In this document: positions 16,767 to 25,210 of the stretch, one piece after another
How the letters are laid out: the number at the start of each line of letters is the position of its first letter
How positions within the stretch are numbered: the first letter of the stretch is position 1
Assembly (NCBI RefSeq): GCF_000826065.2
Contig: NZ_LN623543.1
Span: 660,144-724,143, forward strand
From: Tessaracoccus massiliensis
GTDB lineage: Bacteria > Actinomycetota > Actinomycetes > Propionibacteriales > Propionibacteriaceae
Length of the DNA stretch: 64,000 nt
Reading direction: 5' to 3'
The notes under the pieces: generated by a model
The model's input: the letters and a program-made list of their open reading frames with translations, nothing else
Database searches by the model: none
Told to the model about the DNA's origin: nothing
Made by a program: the position numbers and the translations under genes

Positions 16767-17645
16767 TCAGAAGATCAGCGGGTCGACGGCCACGGCCAGG
16801 AAGAGGATCGCCAGGTAGGTGTTGGAGTAGTGGAACAGCTTCATGGCCTTCAACTGCGCTCCTTCGAGCCCCGCCCGGGCGCGACGCCAGAGCTGGACCG
16901 CCTCCCAGAGGAACAGCCCGCCGGAAAGGGCCGCGACGAGGGGGTAGAGCCAGCCGGTGGGGGTCACGGGCCACAGCAGGAGGGACACCACGACGGTGGC
17001 CAGGGAGTACCAGAAGATCTGCGCGGCCACCTGGGGCGCGGTGCTCACCACGGGCAGCATGGGCACCTCAGCCGCTGCGTAGTCCTCCTTGTAGCGGAAG
17101 GCCAGCGCCCAGGTGTGCGGGGGCGTCCAAAGGAACACCACGGCGAACAGGATGAACGGCGGCCAGGCCACCGAGCCTGTCACGGCGGTCCAGCCGATGA
17201 GGGGCGGGAAACAGCCCGCGATGCCGCCCCACACGATGTTCTGCGACGTGCGTCGCTTCAGCCACATGGTGTACACGAACACGTAGAAGGCGTTGGCCGC
17301 CAGCGCGAGGATGGCCGAGAGCCAGTTGGCCCCGAAGCCCAGCACCAGGGTGGCGAGCACTCCCAGCACGATGCCGAAGATCAGCGCGTTGCGGGTGGAG
17401 ATCTGGTGGCGGGGCACCGGCCGACGGCGGGTGCGGCGCATGACCTCGTCGATGTCCGCGTCGAGCACACAGTTGAACGTGTTGGCCGATCCGGCGGCGA
17501 ACATGCCGCCGATCATGGTCCACAGGATCAACTGCCAGGGGGGCAGGCCACCTGCGGCGAGAAACATCGCGGGCACAGTGGTGACCAGCAGCAACTCGAT
17601 GATGCGCGGCTTCGTCAACGCCACATAGGCCTTGACCACGTCCAT
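16767..17645 (-). CDS. ctaB: CtaB, protohaem IX farnesyltransferase (haem O synthase)
   Basis: A UbiA-family membrane prenyltransferase that attaches farnesyl to haem B, giving haem O for CtaA. The Mg-diphosphate motif NCVLDADID and the second loop [14 protein letters not shown] are clear, as is [17 protein letters not shown] chose the ATG at 17643-17645, which has GGAGG 8 bases upstream and gives 292 residues ([19 protein letters not shown]). A GTG at 17691-17693 would add 16 residues. In mycobacteria ctaB is followed by tkt-tal-zwf; here the nor operon intervenes. Confidence 0.93.
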   Translation of the reverse strand: MDVVKAYVALTKPRIIELLLVTTVPAMFLAAGGLPPWQLILWTMIGGMFAAGSANTFNCVLDADIDEVMRRTRRRPVPRHQISTRNALIFGIVLGVLATLVLGFGANWLSAILALAANAFYVFVYTMWLKRRTSQNIVWGGIAGCFPPLIGWTAVTGSVAWPPFILFAVVFLWTPPHTWALAFRYKEDYAAAEVPMLPVVSTAPQVAAQIFWYSLATVVVSLLLWPVTPTGWLYPLVAALSGGLFLWEAVQLWRRARAGLEGAQLKAMKLFHYSNTYLAILFLAVAVDPLIF

Positions 17646-17720
17646 GGGGCGCACCTCCGCGGACGTTGCGACGCTGTGCACAGCCACCGGCACCCTTCTC
17701 TTGACTGGATTGTTCCGTGG

Positions 17721-17750
17721 AGTCTACCCGTCGGCGGTGAGGGGCCCCAA
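17721..17750 (-). promoter_or_regulatory. Candidate ctaB promoter
   Basis: On the minus strand TTGGGG (17745-17750) and TAGACT (17721-17726) are separated by 18 bases, some 70 bases before the ctaB start. Confidence 0.5.
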
Positions 17751-17982
17751 TCGCACCTCCCAGGTCCATCGGCAACGGATTTCGGACTTCTCCACCACGG
17801 TCGCACGCGGAGGGTTACGCTCGCCGCACCGGCCTACCACCGAAGGTTTCGGATCGATTATCCGGAACAGTGCCCACTTGCTCCTAGTTTCTTGTAATAA
17901 TTCCTGGGACATGGCTGGCGTCACCCGCAGAAGCGGGCCGCTCAGCCCACTCGCACCGCAGCAACAAGTCAGGTGGTTGACC
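17751..17982 (+). promoter_or_regulatory. Upstream region of the nor operon
   Basis: This gene-free stretch of about 230 bases between the divergent ctaB and nor genes must hold the nor promoter. An AT-rich TAATAAT at 17895-17901 is the best -10 candidate, about 80 bases before the start codon. I could not find a convincing -35, nor a clear FNR-, NnrR- or NsrR-type site. No RNA structure stands out. Confidence 0.3.
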
Positions 17983-20415
17983 GTGAGCGTCATCAACAGC
18001 AATCCAGATCTGCAGCCCTCGAAGACCGAACTCGTCATCTCCAAGGGCTGGGTCCAGGGCGTGGCCCTGGTGTTCATCTTCGGCTTCTTCGTCATGGGCT
18101 TCCTGGCTTACCGCACCTACACAGATTCGATGCCGCTGCCCCAGCAGGTGGTCGCCGAGAACGGCGAGGTGGTCTTCACGGAGGAGGAGATCACCGAGGG
18201 CCAGCAGATCTTCCTGCGTCGCGGCCTGCAGCAGTACGGCTCGATCATGGGCCACGGGGCCTACCTCGGTCCGGATTACACCGCCGAGTACCTCCGACTG
18301 GCCAGCGAGCACGTGACGCAGCAACTGCGGGCCGAGGGCGTCGAGGATCCCACCGCCGCCACAGTCGAGCACATGCGGACCAACCGCTACGACGAGGACA
18401 GCGGTGTGCTGGTCTACACCCCGCAGCAGATCAGCGCGTTTGAGACGATCAAGCAGCACTACGCGGACTTCTTCGGCACGGAGACCACCGAACACGGCCT
18501 CCTGCCCTCGAAGATCACCGACCCGCAGCAGATCCACGACCTGACAGCCTTCTTCAGCTGGACGGCCTGGGCCAGCGCCGCGGAGCGTCCCGGCCACGAG
18601 TACTCGTACTCCAACAACTGGCCGCCGGAGCCCCGCGTCGAGAACGCGCCCACCGCGGACATCCTGGTGTGGTCGGCCATGTCGCTGATCGCGCTGCTTG
18701 CCGGGCTGGGCGCGCTGTTCGCCATTTACGGCCGCTGGAGCAAGAAGATCGGCTGGCAGAGCAGCGAGACCCCCAGCCTGTCCTTCCTCCAGCCCGGCAA
18801 GGTGGGCATCACCAAGGCGCAGAAGGCCACCGCATGGTTCTTCCTCGTGGTGTCGCTGCTGTTCCTGGCCCAGTCGACGCTGGGCGCCGCCGTCGAGCAC
18901 TACCGGGCGGAGCTGTCCAGCTTCTTCGGCATCGACCTGGCGCAGGTCCTGCCGTTCAACCTCGCCCGCACCTGGCACACGCAACTGTCCCTGTTGTGGA
19001 CCGCCGCGGCCTTCCTGGCCGCCGCGATCTTCCTGGCCCCCATCATCTCCGGCCGCGAACCGAAACGGCAGCACTGGCTGGCCTACGGCCTGTTGGGCGC
19101 CCTGTTCGTGGTGGTCGTCGGCATGCTGGCGGGCACCGCCATCTCCACCTTCGGTCCGGAATGGGCCGCGGGCTCGATCTTCTTCGATCAGCAGTGGGAG
19201 TACCTGGACCTTCCCCGGTTCTTCCAGATCCTGCTGGTCGTCGGCCTGTTCCTGTGGATCATCATCATCTACCGGGCCATCCGCTCCAGGCTGCGCACAG
19301 AATCCAAGTTCAACATGCCCTGGCTGTTCTTCTACGCGGGCCTGGCCATTCCCGGCTTCTACGCGGTTGGCCTACTGGCCACCAATGACACGCACCTCAC
19401 GGTGGCAGAGTTCTGGCGCTTCTGGGTGGTGCACCTGTGGGTGGAGGACTTCCTCGAACTGTTCACCACTGTGATGGTGGCCTACATCTTCGTGATGCTC
19501 GGCGTGGTGCGCCGCAAGATCGCCATCCAGCTGGTCTTCCTCGACGTGATCCTGTACTCCGCCGGCGGCGTGATCGGCACCATGCACCACCTGTACTTCT
19601 CCGGCACCCCGGTGGAGCACATGGCGCTGGGCGCGTTCTTCTCCGCGCTGGAGGTCATCCCGCTGACCTTCCTCACGGTGGAGGCCTGGAGCTTCCTCCA
19701 GCTCGGTTCCAAGCAGGAGTCGCGCAGCAGCGCGCCCTTCCCGCACCGCTGGGCGGTGATGTTCCTCGTCGCGGTGGGCTTCTGGAACTTCGTGGGCGCC
19801 GGCGTGTTCGGCTTCCTCATCAACCTGCCGATCGTGTCCTACTACCAGATCGGCACCGCGCTGACCGCCAACCATGCGCACGGCTCGATGATGGGCGTCT
19901 ACGGCATGCTCGCCGTCGGCATGGCCCTGTTCGCCCTGCGCTACATCATCAAGCCGGAGAAGTGGTCCGACCGGATGGCGAAGATCTCCTTCTGGTGCCT
20001 GAACATCGGCCTGGCCTGGATGGTGTTCGCCACCCTCCTCCCGCTGGGTGTGCTTCAACTGTGGCACTCCGTCAATGACGGCTACTACGAGGCCCGCACC
20101 CTGGGCTACATCGCCGAGCCCGGCAACGTGATCCTGGAGTGGCTGCGGATGCCCGGTGACGTGATCTTCCTGGTGGGAGGCGTCCTGCCGTTCGTGTGGC
20201 TCGCCTGGCTGGGGGTCCGCCACGCCATCCCCGCCACGGTCACCGCCATGGAGCCGGAGACCCTGTTCGTGGTCGAGACTGACGAGGCGCGAGAGGACCG
20301 CACCGGTGAGCCCGCAACGGCGGCCGACACAGTCCCCGCCGACGGGGTGGTGCCACCCGGCAGGAACAGATACGCCTCCGACCGGAGGGTGCCTGAGGAC
20401 CCTGAGCGCCGATGA
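17983..20415 (+). CDS. norB: Quinol-dependent nitric oxide reductase (qNOR)
   Basis: An 810-residue single-subunit qNOR reducing NO to N2O at the cytoplasmic membrane. After one TM helix comes the qNOR-specific extracytoplasmic domain (GLQQYGSIMGHGAYLGPDYT), then the haem-copper-oxidase-like core. Haem and FeB ligands are visible: ARTWHTQLSLLW, VVHLWVEDFLELF, IGTMHHLYFSG and TANHAHGSMMGVYGM. About 45 hydrophilic C-terminal residues exceed the usual length. Start is the GTG at 17983 behind AGGTGG. Lacking norC, it probably serves NO detoxification and heads a seven-gene coupled operon. Confidence 0.93.
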   Translation: MSVINSNPDLQPSKTELVISKGWVQGVALVFIFGFFVMGFLAYRTYTDSMPLPQQVVAENGEVVFTEEEITEGQQIFLRRGLQQYGSIMGHGAYLGPDYTAEYLRLASEHVTQQLRAEGVEDPTAATVEHMRTNRYDEDSGVLVYTPQQISAFETIKQHYADFFGTETTEHGLLPSKITDPQQIHDLTAFFSWTAWASAAERPGHEYSYSNNWPPEPRVENAPTADILVWSAMSLIALLAGLGALFAIYGRWSKKIGWQSSETPSLSFLQPGKVGITKAQKATAWFFLVVSLLFLAQSTLGAAVEHYRAELSSFFGIDLAQVLPFNLARTWHTQLSLLWTAAAFLAAAIFLAPIISGREPKRQHWLAYGLLGALFVVVVGMLAGTAISTFGPEWAAGSIFFDQQWEYLDLPRFFQILLVVGLFLWIIIIYRAIRSRLRTESKFNMPWLFFYAGLAIPGFYAVGLLATNDTHLTVAEFWRFWVVHLWVEDFLELFTTVMVAYIFVMLGVVRRKIAIQLVFLDVILYSAGGVIGTMHHLYFSGTPVEHMALGAFFSALEVIPLTFLTVEAWSFLQLGSKQESRSSAPFPHRWAVMFLVAVGFWNFVGAGVFGFLINLPIVSYYQIGTALTANHAHGSMMGVYGMLAVGMALFALRYIIKPEKWSDRMAKISFWCLNIGLAWMVFATLLPLGVLQLWHSVNDGYYEARTLGYIAEPGNVILEWLRMPGDVIFLVGGVLPFVWLAWLGVRHAIPATVTAMEPETLFVVETDEAREDRTGEPATAADTVPADGVVPPGRNRYASDRRVPEDPERR

Positions 20416-21047
20416 CGCAGATCGAGATCACCGCCTGGCTGGCGTCCGGCTACGGGGTAGTGCTGCTGCTGGTGGCCTACGGCATCGACCAGTTCGCCCG
20501 CAGGGCCCAGACGACAATGGAGGGTCAGCGGGCGGGCGGGTTCGTCTACCACGAGAACCACGACGCCTGGCTCTGCCCGGAGGACCAGTGGCTGTATCCG
20601 CGCTCATTCGACCCGGACAACCGCGTGATGCGCTACCGGGGCCTACCTCTGGTGTGCAACTCGTGCCCTGTGAAGGACACCTGCACCCAGTCCGACGACG
20701 GGCGGGAGATGAAGCGCCACGTCGACCCGTGGCCTGCATCGGAGTCCGCCCGGTTCCACCGCGGCATCGCCTGCTCGGTGACCGTCCTGGCCGTGACGTG
20801 GCCGGCGGTCAGCGCGCTGGTGGTGGAGCACTGGGCCGGCCAGGTCCTGCTGCTGGTGACCGCCCTCCTGATCGCCTTGGCCTCGCTGCCGCTGTGGAGC
20901 CACCTGCGCCGCACCCCGGCGGACCCGATGGGCGCCGTCGTGCGCACCCTCGACCAGACGGTGGAGGAACGCAGTGCCGCAGCCGCGGCACTGACCCGGC
21001 GGCGTACCATCTACGCGTCAGACAGGAGAACCGACCGTGCCGACTGA
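20412..21047 (+). CDS. nor-linked membrane protein with a four-cysteine cluster
   Basis: A 211-residue protein of unknown function. TM1 is at residues 7-27, and two TM helices lie near 117-160. Between them sits a soluble domain with Cys in WLCPEDQWLY and VCNSCPVKDTCTQSDDG, then HVDPW and RFHRGIA. The C-x2-C-x5-C block resembles the zinc-binding segment of IS1182-type transposases (YR...C..CP...CT), but nothing else here is transposase-like. It may bind zinc or an Fe-S cluster. Its ATG overlaps the norB stop by 4 bases, so co-translation with the NO reductase is likely. Confidence 0.75.
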   Translation: MTQIEITAWLASGYGVVLLLVAYGIDQFARRAQTTMEGQRAGGFVYHENHDAWLCPEDQWLYPRSFDPDNRVMRYRGLPLVCNSCPVKDTCTQSDDGREMKRHVDPWPASESARFHRGIACSVTVLAVTWPAVSALVVEHWAGQVLLLVTALLIALASLPLWSHLRRTPADPMGAVVRTLDQTVEERSAAAAALTRRRTIYASDRRTDRAD

Positions 21048-21825
21048 AGTCATCCTCGTCATTGTGGGGTTCTTTCTCCTGGTGGCGTTGACGATCGCCT
21101 CCATCCGGGTGGTGCGTGAATACGAGCGGGTCGTGGCCTTCCGGCTGGGACGGCTGCGCGGGGCGCTGGGCCCCGGCATAGTGCTGATGCTGCCGTTCCT
21201 GGACAAGTTGGTGCGCGTGGACCTGCGCGTGGTCACGCTGACCATCCCCCCGCAGGAGGTCATCACCCGCGACAACGTCACCGCCCGCGTCAACGCGGTG
21301 GTGATGTTCCGGGTCACGGATCCCGTCCAGTCCGTGATGTCTGTGGAGAACCACGCGGTGGCCACCTCGCAGTTCGCGCAGACCACGCTGCGCTCCGTCG
21401 TCGGCCGCGCCGACCTCGACACGCTGCTGGCACACCGGGCAGACCTCAACGAGGATCTCGCCCAGTCCATCGCGAAGCAGACGCAGGAGTGGGGCGTGGA
21501 GGCCTCCGTCGTCGAGATCAAGGATGTGGAGATCCCGGAGATGATGCAGCGAGCCATGGCACGGGAGGCCGAGGCCGAGCGCGAGCGCCGCGCCAAGGTG
21601 ATCAGCGCCCGAGGCGAACTGCAGGCGTCGAAGGAGTTGCGGGACGCCGCCCTCACTCTCAGCGAGGCCCCGGCCTCGCTCCAACTGCGCTACCTGCAGA
21701 CCCTGTTGGAGTTGGGAGCGGACCAGAACTCCACCGTCGTGTTCCCGTTGCCGATGGACATTGTCGGCCCCATCGTCAAAGCCGTCGAGAAGTTCAACGA
21801 TTCCCAGGAGAGTGAAGCCAGATGA
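21037..21825 (+). CDS. SPFH/band 7 (slipin-type stomatin) protein
   Basis: A 262-residue stomatin-like protein: an N-terminal TM helix (ILVIVGFFLLVALTIASI), then an SPFH domain with VVREYERVVAFRLGRLRG, GPGIVLMLPFLDK and VDLRVVTLTIPPQEVITRDN, then a charged coiled-coil (AMAREAEAERERRAKVISAR). Such proteins oligomerise and organise membrane complexes. It starts at a GTG 8 bases after AGGAG, overlapping the previous gene by 11 bases. In this operon it may scaffold or stabilise the NO reductase; that is inference. Confidence 0.9.
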   Translation: MPTEVILVIVGFFLLVALTIASIRVVREYERVVAFRLGRLRGALGPGIVLMLPFLDKLVRVDLRVVTLTIPPQEVITRDNVTARVNAVVMFRVTDPVQSVMSVENHAVATSQFAQTTLRSVVGRADLDTLLAHRADLNEDLAQSIAKQTQEWGVEASVVEIKDVEIPEMMQRAMAREAEAERERRAKVISARGELQASKELRDAALTLSEAPASLQLRYLQTLLELGADQNSTVVFPLPMDIVGPIVKAVEKFNDSQESEAR

Positions 21826-22142
21826 GTGAGATCAGCTACGACGCACCCGGCACGGGCCGCCCCGTCCGATTGGCACCCACGGCGCCCGGATTCTGGCTGC
21901 TCGTGCTGGGCGTCTGCATCGCCGCACTGTCGCCGCTGCTGGGCTTCCTGCTCGGCGTGATGGCCCAGCAGCCCTCCGGCGAGGTACGGCTACTCAGCCC
22001 GCTGTACTGGGGCCTGTTCGTCGGCGTCACCGTGGGCGGCGCCGGGGTCCTGCTGGCCGTATTCGGCGGCCTACGCCTCTGGCGCCACTACAAGGCGGGC
22101 GAGAGCACCGCGCCCACAACGCGCGAAACGGCGCAGCCATGA
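21822..22142 (+). CDS. Small membrane protein of the nor operon (two TM)
   Basis: A 106-residue protein not recognised. Two clear TM helices occur (GFWLLVLGVCIAALSPLLGF and LFVGVTVGGAGVLLAVFGGL), with a short Ser/Thr-rich C-terminal tail. It overlaps both neighbours by 4 bases (ATGA), so it is translated in step with the SPFH gene and the next membrane gene. No catalytic motif is visible. A structural or assembly role in a membrane complex is the simplest guess. Confidence 0.7.
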   Translation: MSEISYDAPGTGRPVRLAPTAPGFWLLVLGVCIAALSPLLGFLLGVMAQQPSGEVRLLSPLYWGLFVGVTVGGAGVLLAVFGGLRLWRHYKAGESTAPTTRETAQP

Positions 22143-22567
22143 GCGGGACCACCGTCGAAACCTACTGCCCCCAGGCCCCCTCTGCCCGGGGCGGGTTCCG
22201 CTCCGATGCGGCCCCCGACCGGATCATGCGGCGTCTGCTGGGCGTGACCGAACTGGACCACGGTTCGGGCCGGGGCGCCCACCGCGCCTTCCGGATCTCC
22301 GTGGCCCTGTCCGGCATCCGCTGCCTGATCACCTACCTCCTCATCCCGGTGGTGGTGCCCATGGCCAGCCTCGCTGGCTGGGTGGCCGCCCCCATTGGGT
22401 TGGCCCTGTGTGCCTATGCGGTGATCAACGGTGTGGTGAGCCTGCGGACGTTCTGGCGCTCGGACCACCGGCACCGCTGGACCTACACGATCTTCATGGC
22501 CATCGTCTTCGGCATCCTCACGCTCGCCCTGGTGTCGGACCTGAGCAGACTGGGAGTCCTGGGATGA
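22139..22567 (+). CDS. Small membrane protein of the nor operon (three TM)
   Basis: A 142-residue protein not recognised. A 50-residue cytosolic N-terminus (with TVETYCPQAP and RRLLGVTELDHG) is followed by three hydrophobic segments near 62-84, 86-101 and 115-132, separated by the basic loop FWRSDHRHRWTY. The loop is rich in His and Arg. It overlaps both neighbouring genes by 4 bases. Function is unknown, and its coupling to norB argues for a role in NO reductase assembly, quinol access or protection. Confidence 0.7.
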   Translation: MSGTTVETYCPQAPSARGGFRSDAAPDRIMRRLLGVTELDHGSGRGAHRAFRISVALSGIRCLITYLLIPVVVPMASLAGWVAAPIGLALCAYAVINGVVSLRTFWRSDHRHRWTYTIFMAIVFGILTLALVSDLSRLGVLG

Positions 22568-22650
22568 ACACCGAGGCCCAGCAGGAATTCGACGTCGAGA
22601 AGTATCAGGAGCAGCACGAGCAGCCCAGCGAGGCAGAGAGCGCGGACTGA
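22564..22650 (+). CDS. 28-residue acidic microprotein of the nor operon
   Basis: A short reading frame (MNTEAQQEFDVEKYQEQHEQ and eight more residues) starts at an ATG overlapping the previous stop by 4 bases, with GGAG 7 bases upstream. The peptide is strongly acidic, Gln/Glu-rich and soluble. Its coupled start, ribosome site and place in an overlapping gene series support real translation, although its length is too short for statistics. Confidence 0.55.
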   Translation: MNTEAQQEFDVEKYQEQHEQPSEAESAD

Positions 22651-22655
22651 CCATC

Positions 22656-22718
22656 GTGCTGTTCTGCGGCCTGGTCGTGTTCACTGTCGGCTGCACGATG
22701 CTGGGCTGGTTCGGCTAG
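22656..22718 (+). CDS. 20-residue single-TM microprotein at the end of the nor operon
   Basis: A GTG-started frame encodes one hydrophobic helix (MLFCGLVVFTVGCTMLGWFG), five bases after the acidic microprotein. It has two Cys and no charged residue. Single-helix microproteins such as CydX accompany terminal oxidases, so an accessory helix for qNOR is possible. It has no ribosome site of its own and would depend on reinitiation. It may also be a chance frame. Confidence 0.35.
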   Translation: MLFCGLVVFTVGCTMLGWFG

Positions 22719-22748
22719 GAAGTGGTCGACCCGCCGCGCGCGGGCAGC

Positions 22749-22754
22749 TAGTGT
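22749..22754 (+). promoter_or_regulatory. -10 box TAGTGT of zwf
   Basis: TAGTGT ends 8 bases before the zwf ATG with no ribosome site between them, consistent with a leaderless transcript that begins a new unit after the nor operon. Confidence 0.5.
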
Positions 22755-22762
22755 GGCCTGCG

Positions 22763-24292
22763 ATGAAGCCTTACGAGAATCCGCTGCGCGATCCCCAGGA
22801 TCGGCGCCTCCCCCGCATCGCGGGCCCCTGCGTGCTGGTCATCTTCGGCGTGACAGGTGACCTGTCCCGCAAGAAGCTGATGCCCGCCGTTTACGACCTC
22901 GCCAACCGCGGCCTACTGCCTCCAGGTTTCGCCCTGGTGGGCTTCGCCCGCCGGGACTGGGCGAACCAGGACTTCGCCCAGCAGGTGCACGACGCGGTCA
23001 AGGAACACGCCCGCACGCCTTTCCGCGAGGAGGTGTGGGAGCAACTCCTCGAGGGTATCCGCTTCGTCTCCGGCTCCTTCGACGACGATGAGGCCTTCGA
23101 GCGGCTGGGCGCCACGATCCGTGAGCTCGACGAGACGCGGGGCACGGGCGGCAACCACGCCTTCTACCTGTCGATCCCGCCGTCCGGCTTCGAGGGCGTG
23201 ATGACCATGCTGCGCAAGCACGGCCTCACCGAGGGTGGCGAGGACACCTGGAACCGCGTGGTCATCGAGAAGCCCTTCGGCCACGACCTGCAGTCGGCCA
23301 GGGAACTCGACGACGTGGTCAGCTCCCTGTTCGAGCCGCACGAGGTGTTCCGCATCGACCACTACCTGGGCAAGGAGACCGTCCAGAACATGCTGGCGTT
23401 GCGGTTCGCCAACCAGATGTTCGAGCCCATCTGGAACAACCACTACGTCAGCCACGTGGAGATCACGATGGCCGAGGACATCGGCATCGGCGGCCGCGCC
23501 GGCTACTTCGACGGCATCGGCATCGCCCGCGACGTGATGCAGAACCACCTCCTGCAACTCCTGGCGCTGACCGCCATGGAAGAGCCCACCAGCTTCGAGG
23601 CGTCGCAGTTGCGCACCGAGAAGAAGAAGGCGCTCGCCGCCGCCCGCGTGCCGGAGCGCTACGACCTGCACACCGCCCGCGGCCAGTACGCCGCCGGCTG
23701 GCAGGGCGGCAAGGAGGTCATCGGCTACCTCCAGGAGGAGGGCGTGCCGGAGGACTCGCATACGGAGACCTACGCCGCCATACGCGTCGACATCGACAAC
23801 CGCCGCTGGGCCGGGGTGCCGTTCTACCTGCGCACCGCCAAGCGGATGGCCCGCCGGGTCACGGAGGTGGCGCTCAGCTTCAAGCGGGCCCCCCACCTGC
23901 CGTTCACCGCCACCGACACGGAGGAGTTGGGCACCAACGCCCTGGTGATGCGGATCCAGCCCGACGAGGGCGTCACTCTGCGCTTCGGCGCGAAGGTGCC
24001 GGGCACCCAGATGGAGATCCGCGAGGTCTCGATGGACTTCGGCTACGGCCGCTCCTTCACCGAATCGTCCCCAGAAGCCTACGAGCGGCTGATCCTCGAC
24101 GTGCTGCTCGGCGAGCCCCCACTGTTCCCGCAGCAGGAGGAGGTGGAGTTGAGTTGGAAGATCCTCGACCCCGTCCTGGAGTACTGGGCCTCCCTGGACG
24201 AGCAGCCCGAACAGTACGAGTCCGGCACCTGGGGGCCGGAGTCCGGCCACGAGATGGTGGCCCGCGACGGTTTCACCTGGCGACGGCCGTAA
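22763..24292 (+). CDS. zwf: Glucose-6-phosphate 1-dehydrogenase
   Basis: A 509-residue enzyme oxidising glucose-6-phosphate to the lactone with NADP, the entry to the oxidative pentose phosphate pathway. The nucleotide site FGVTGDLSRKKLMPAVYDL and the active-site motif RIDHYLGKETVQNML are intact, as is VIEKPFGHDL. Start is the ATG at 22763, chosen from the -10 spacing; a GTG 12 bases upstream is in frame. It heads zwf-opcA-pgl, which lies 13 bases or less apart. Confidence 0.97.
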   Translation: MKPYENPLRDPQDRRLPRIAGPCVLVIFGVTGDLSRKKLMPAVYDLANRGLLPPGFALVGFARRDWANQDFAQQVHDAVKEHARTPFREEVWEQLLEGIRFVSGSFDDDEAFERLGATIRELDETRGTGGNHAFYLSIPPSGFEGVMTMLRKHGLTEGGEDTWNRVVIEKPFGHDLQSARELDDVVSSLFEPHEVFRIDHYLGKETVQNMLALRFANQMFEPIWNNHYVSHVEITMAEDIGIGGRAGYFDGIGIARDVMQNHLLQLLALTAMEEPTSFEASQLRTEKKKALAAARVPERYDLHTARGQYAAGWQGGKEVIGYLQEEGVPEDSHTETYAAIRVDIDNRRWAGVPFYLRTAKRMARRVTEVALSFKRAPHLPFTATDTEELGTNALVMRIQPDEGVTLRFGAKVPGTQMEIREVSMDFGYGRSFTESSPEAYERLILDVLLGEPPLFPQQEEVELSWKILDPVLEYWASLDEQPEQYESGTWGPESGHEMVARDGFTWRRP

Positions 24293-24304
24293 GGAGACTG
24301 GTTC

Positions 24305-25210
24305 ATGATCATCGACCTGACCAACACCTCGTCCCGCGACATCGCCGCGGCCCTCATCGAGGCCCGCCGCACCGTCGGCAGCGCCTCCGGCCTGGTGCTC
24401 ACCCTGCTCATCGTCACCGACGACGACCACTTCGACGAGGTCCTCGAGGCCGCGCAGGCCTCCGCCACCGCCCACCCTTCGCGCGTGATCGTGGTCACCT
24501 ACGTCGACGGCGACAAGCCCTACCTCGACGCCGAGATCCAGGTGGGCGAGGGGCACCCCGGTGACCTGCTCGTGCTGCGCCTCCACGGCCCGCTCCGCGC
24601 ACATGCCGATTCCATCTGCCTGCCGCTACTTCTGCCGGACTCCCCCACCATCGCCTGGTGGCCGAACAAGGCCCCCGAGAACCTGGCGGAGGACCCCATC
24701 GGCTCTCTCGCCGACCGCAGGATCACCGACGCCGCCGGCGCGCGGGACCCGCAGGAGGCGCTGATCCGCCGGGCCCGCAACCACGCGCCCGGAGACACGG
24801 ACCTCACCTGGACGCGGCTCACCCGCTGGCGCGCGCTCCTGGCCGCATCGCTGGACCAGACCAGGGCCGAGGTCACCGGCGCCTGCGTGCGTTCCGCACC
24901 GGACAACGCGCCCGCCACCCTGCTGGCGGCCTGGCTCAGTGAACGCCTCGGCGTGGATGTGGGACGGGTCGACGGCGACGGGCCCGGCGTCAACGAGGTG
25001 GTCCTCAACACCCCCGACGGCGACATCGTACTCAGCCGGGTGCGTGAGGGCACCGCCACCTACCGGGTGCCGGGCCAGCCGGACCGCACCGTGGCGCTGC
25101 GGCGACGTCCGCTGACCGATCTCATCACAGAGGAGCTCCAGCGCATGGACGCCGACGACATCTTCGAGGCGGCGGCGCAACGGCTGGTCGATGAAGCGGA
25201 GGCGAACTAG
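24305..25210 (+). CDS. opcA: OpcA, glucose-6-phosphate dehydrogenase assembly protein
   Basis: A 301-residue OpcA protein, needed for full G6PDH activity in actinobacteria and cyanobacteria. The N-terminus MIIDLTNTSSRDIAAALIEAR and the central LPLLLPDSPTIAWWPNKAPEN block with WTRLTRWRALLAASLD are typical. Start is the ATG 8 bases after AAGGAG, 12 bases behind zwf. It abuts pgl directly. Confidence 0.95.
   Translation: MIIDLTNTSSRDIAAALIEARRTVGSASGLVLTLLIVTDDDHFDEVLEAAQASATAHPSRVIVVTYVDGDKPYLDAEIQVGEGHPGDLLVLRLHGPLRAHADSICLPLLLPDSPTIAWWPNKAPENLAEDPIGSLADRRITDAAGARDPQEALIRRARNHAPGDTDLTWTRLTRWRALLAASLDQTRAEVTGACVRSAPDNAPATLLAAWLSERLGVDVGRVDGDGPGVNEVVLNTPDGDIVLSRVREGTATYRVPGQPDRTVALRRRPLTDLITEELQRMDADDIFEAAAQRLVDEAEAN

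Noticed and set aside
20412-21047. Annotation as an insertion-sequence transposase
   Set aside because: Only the Cys-rich block is similar. TM helices, coupled overlap with norB and absence of DDE residues or inverted repeats argue against it.
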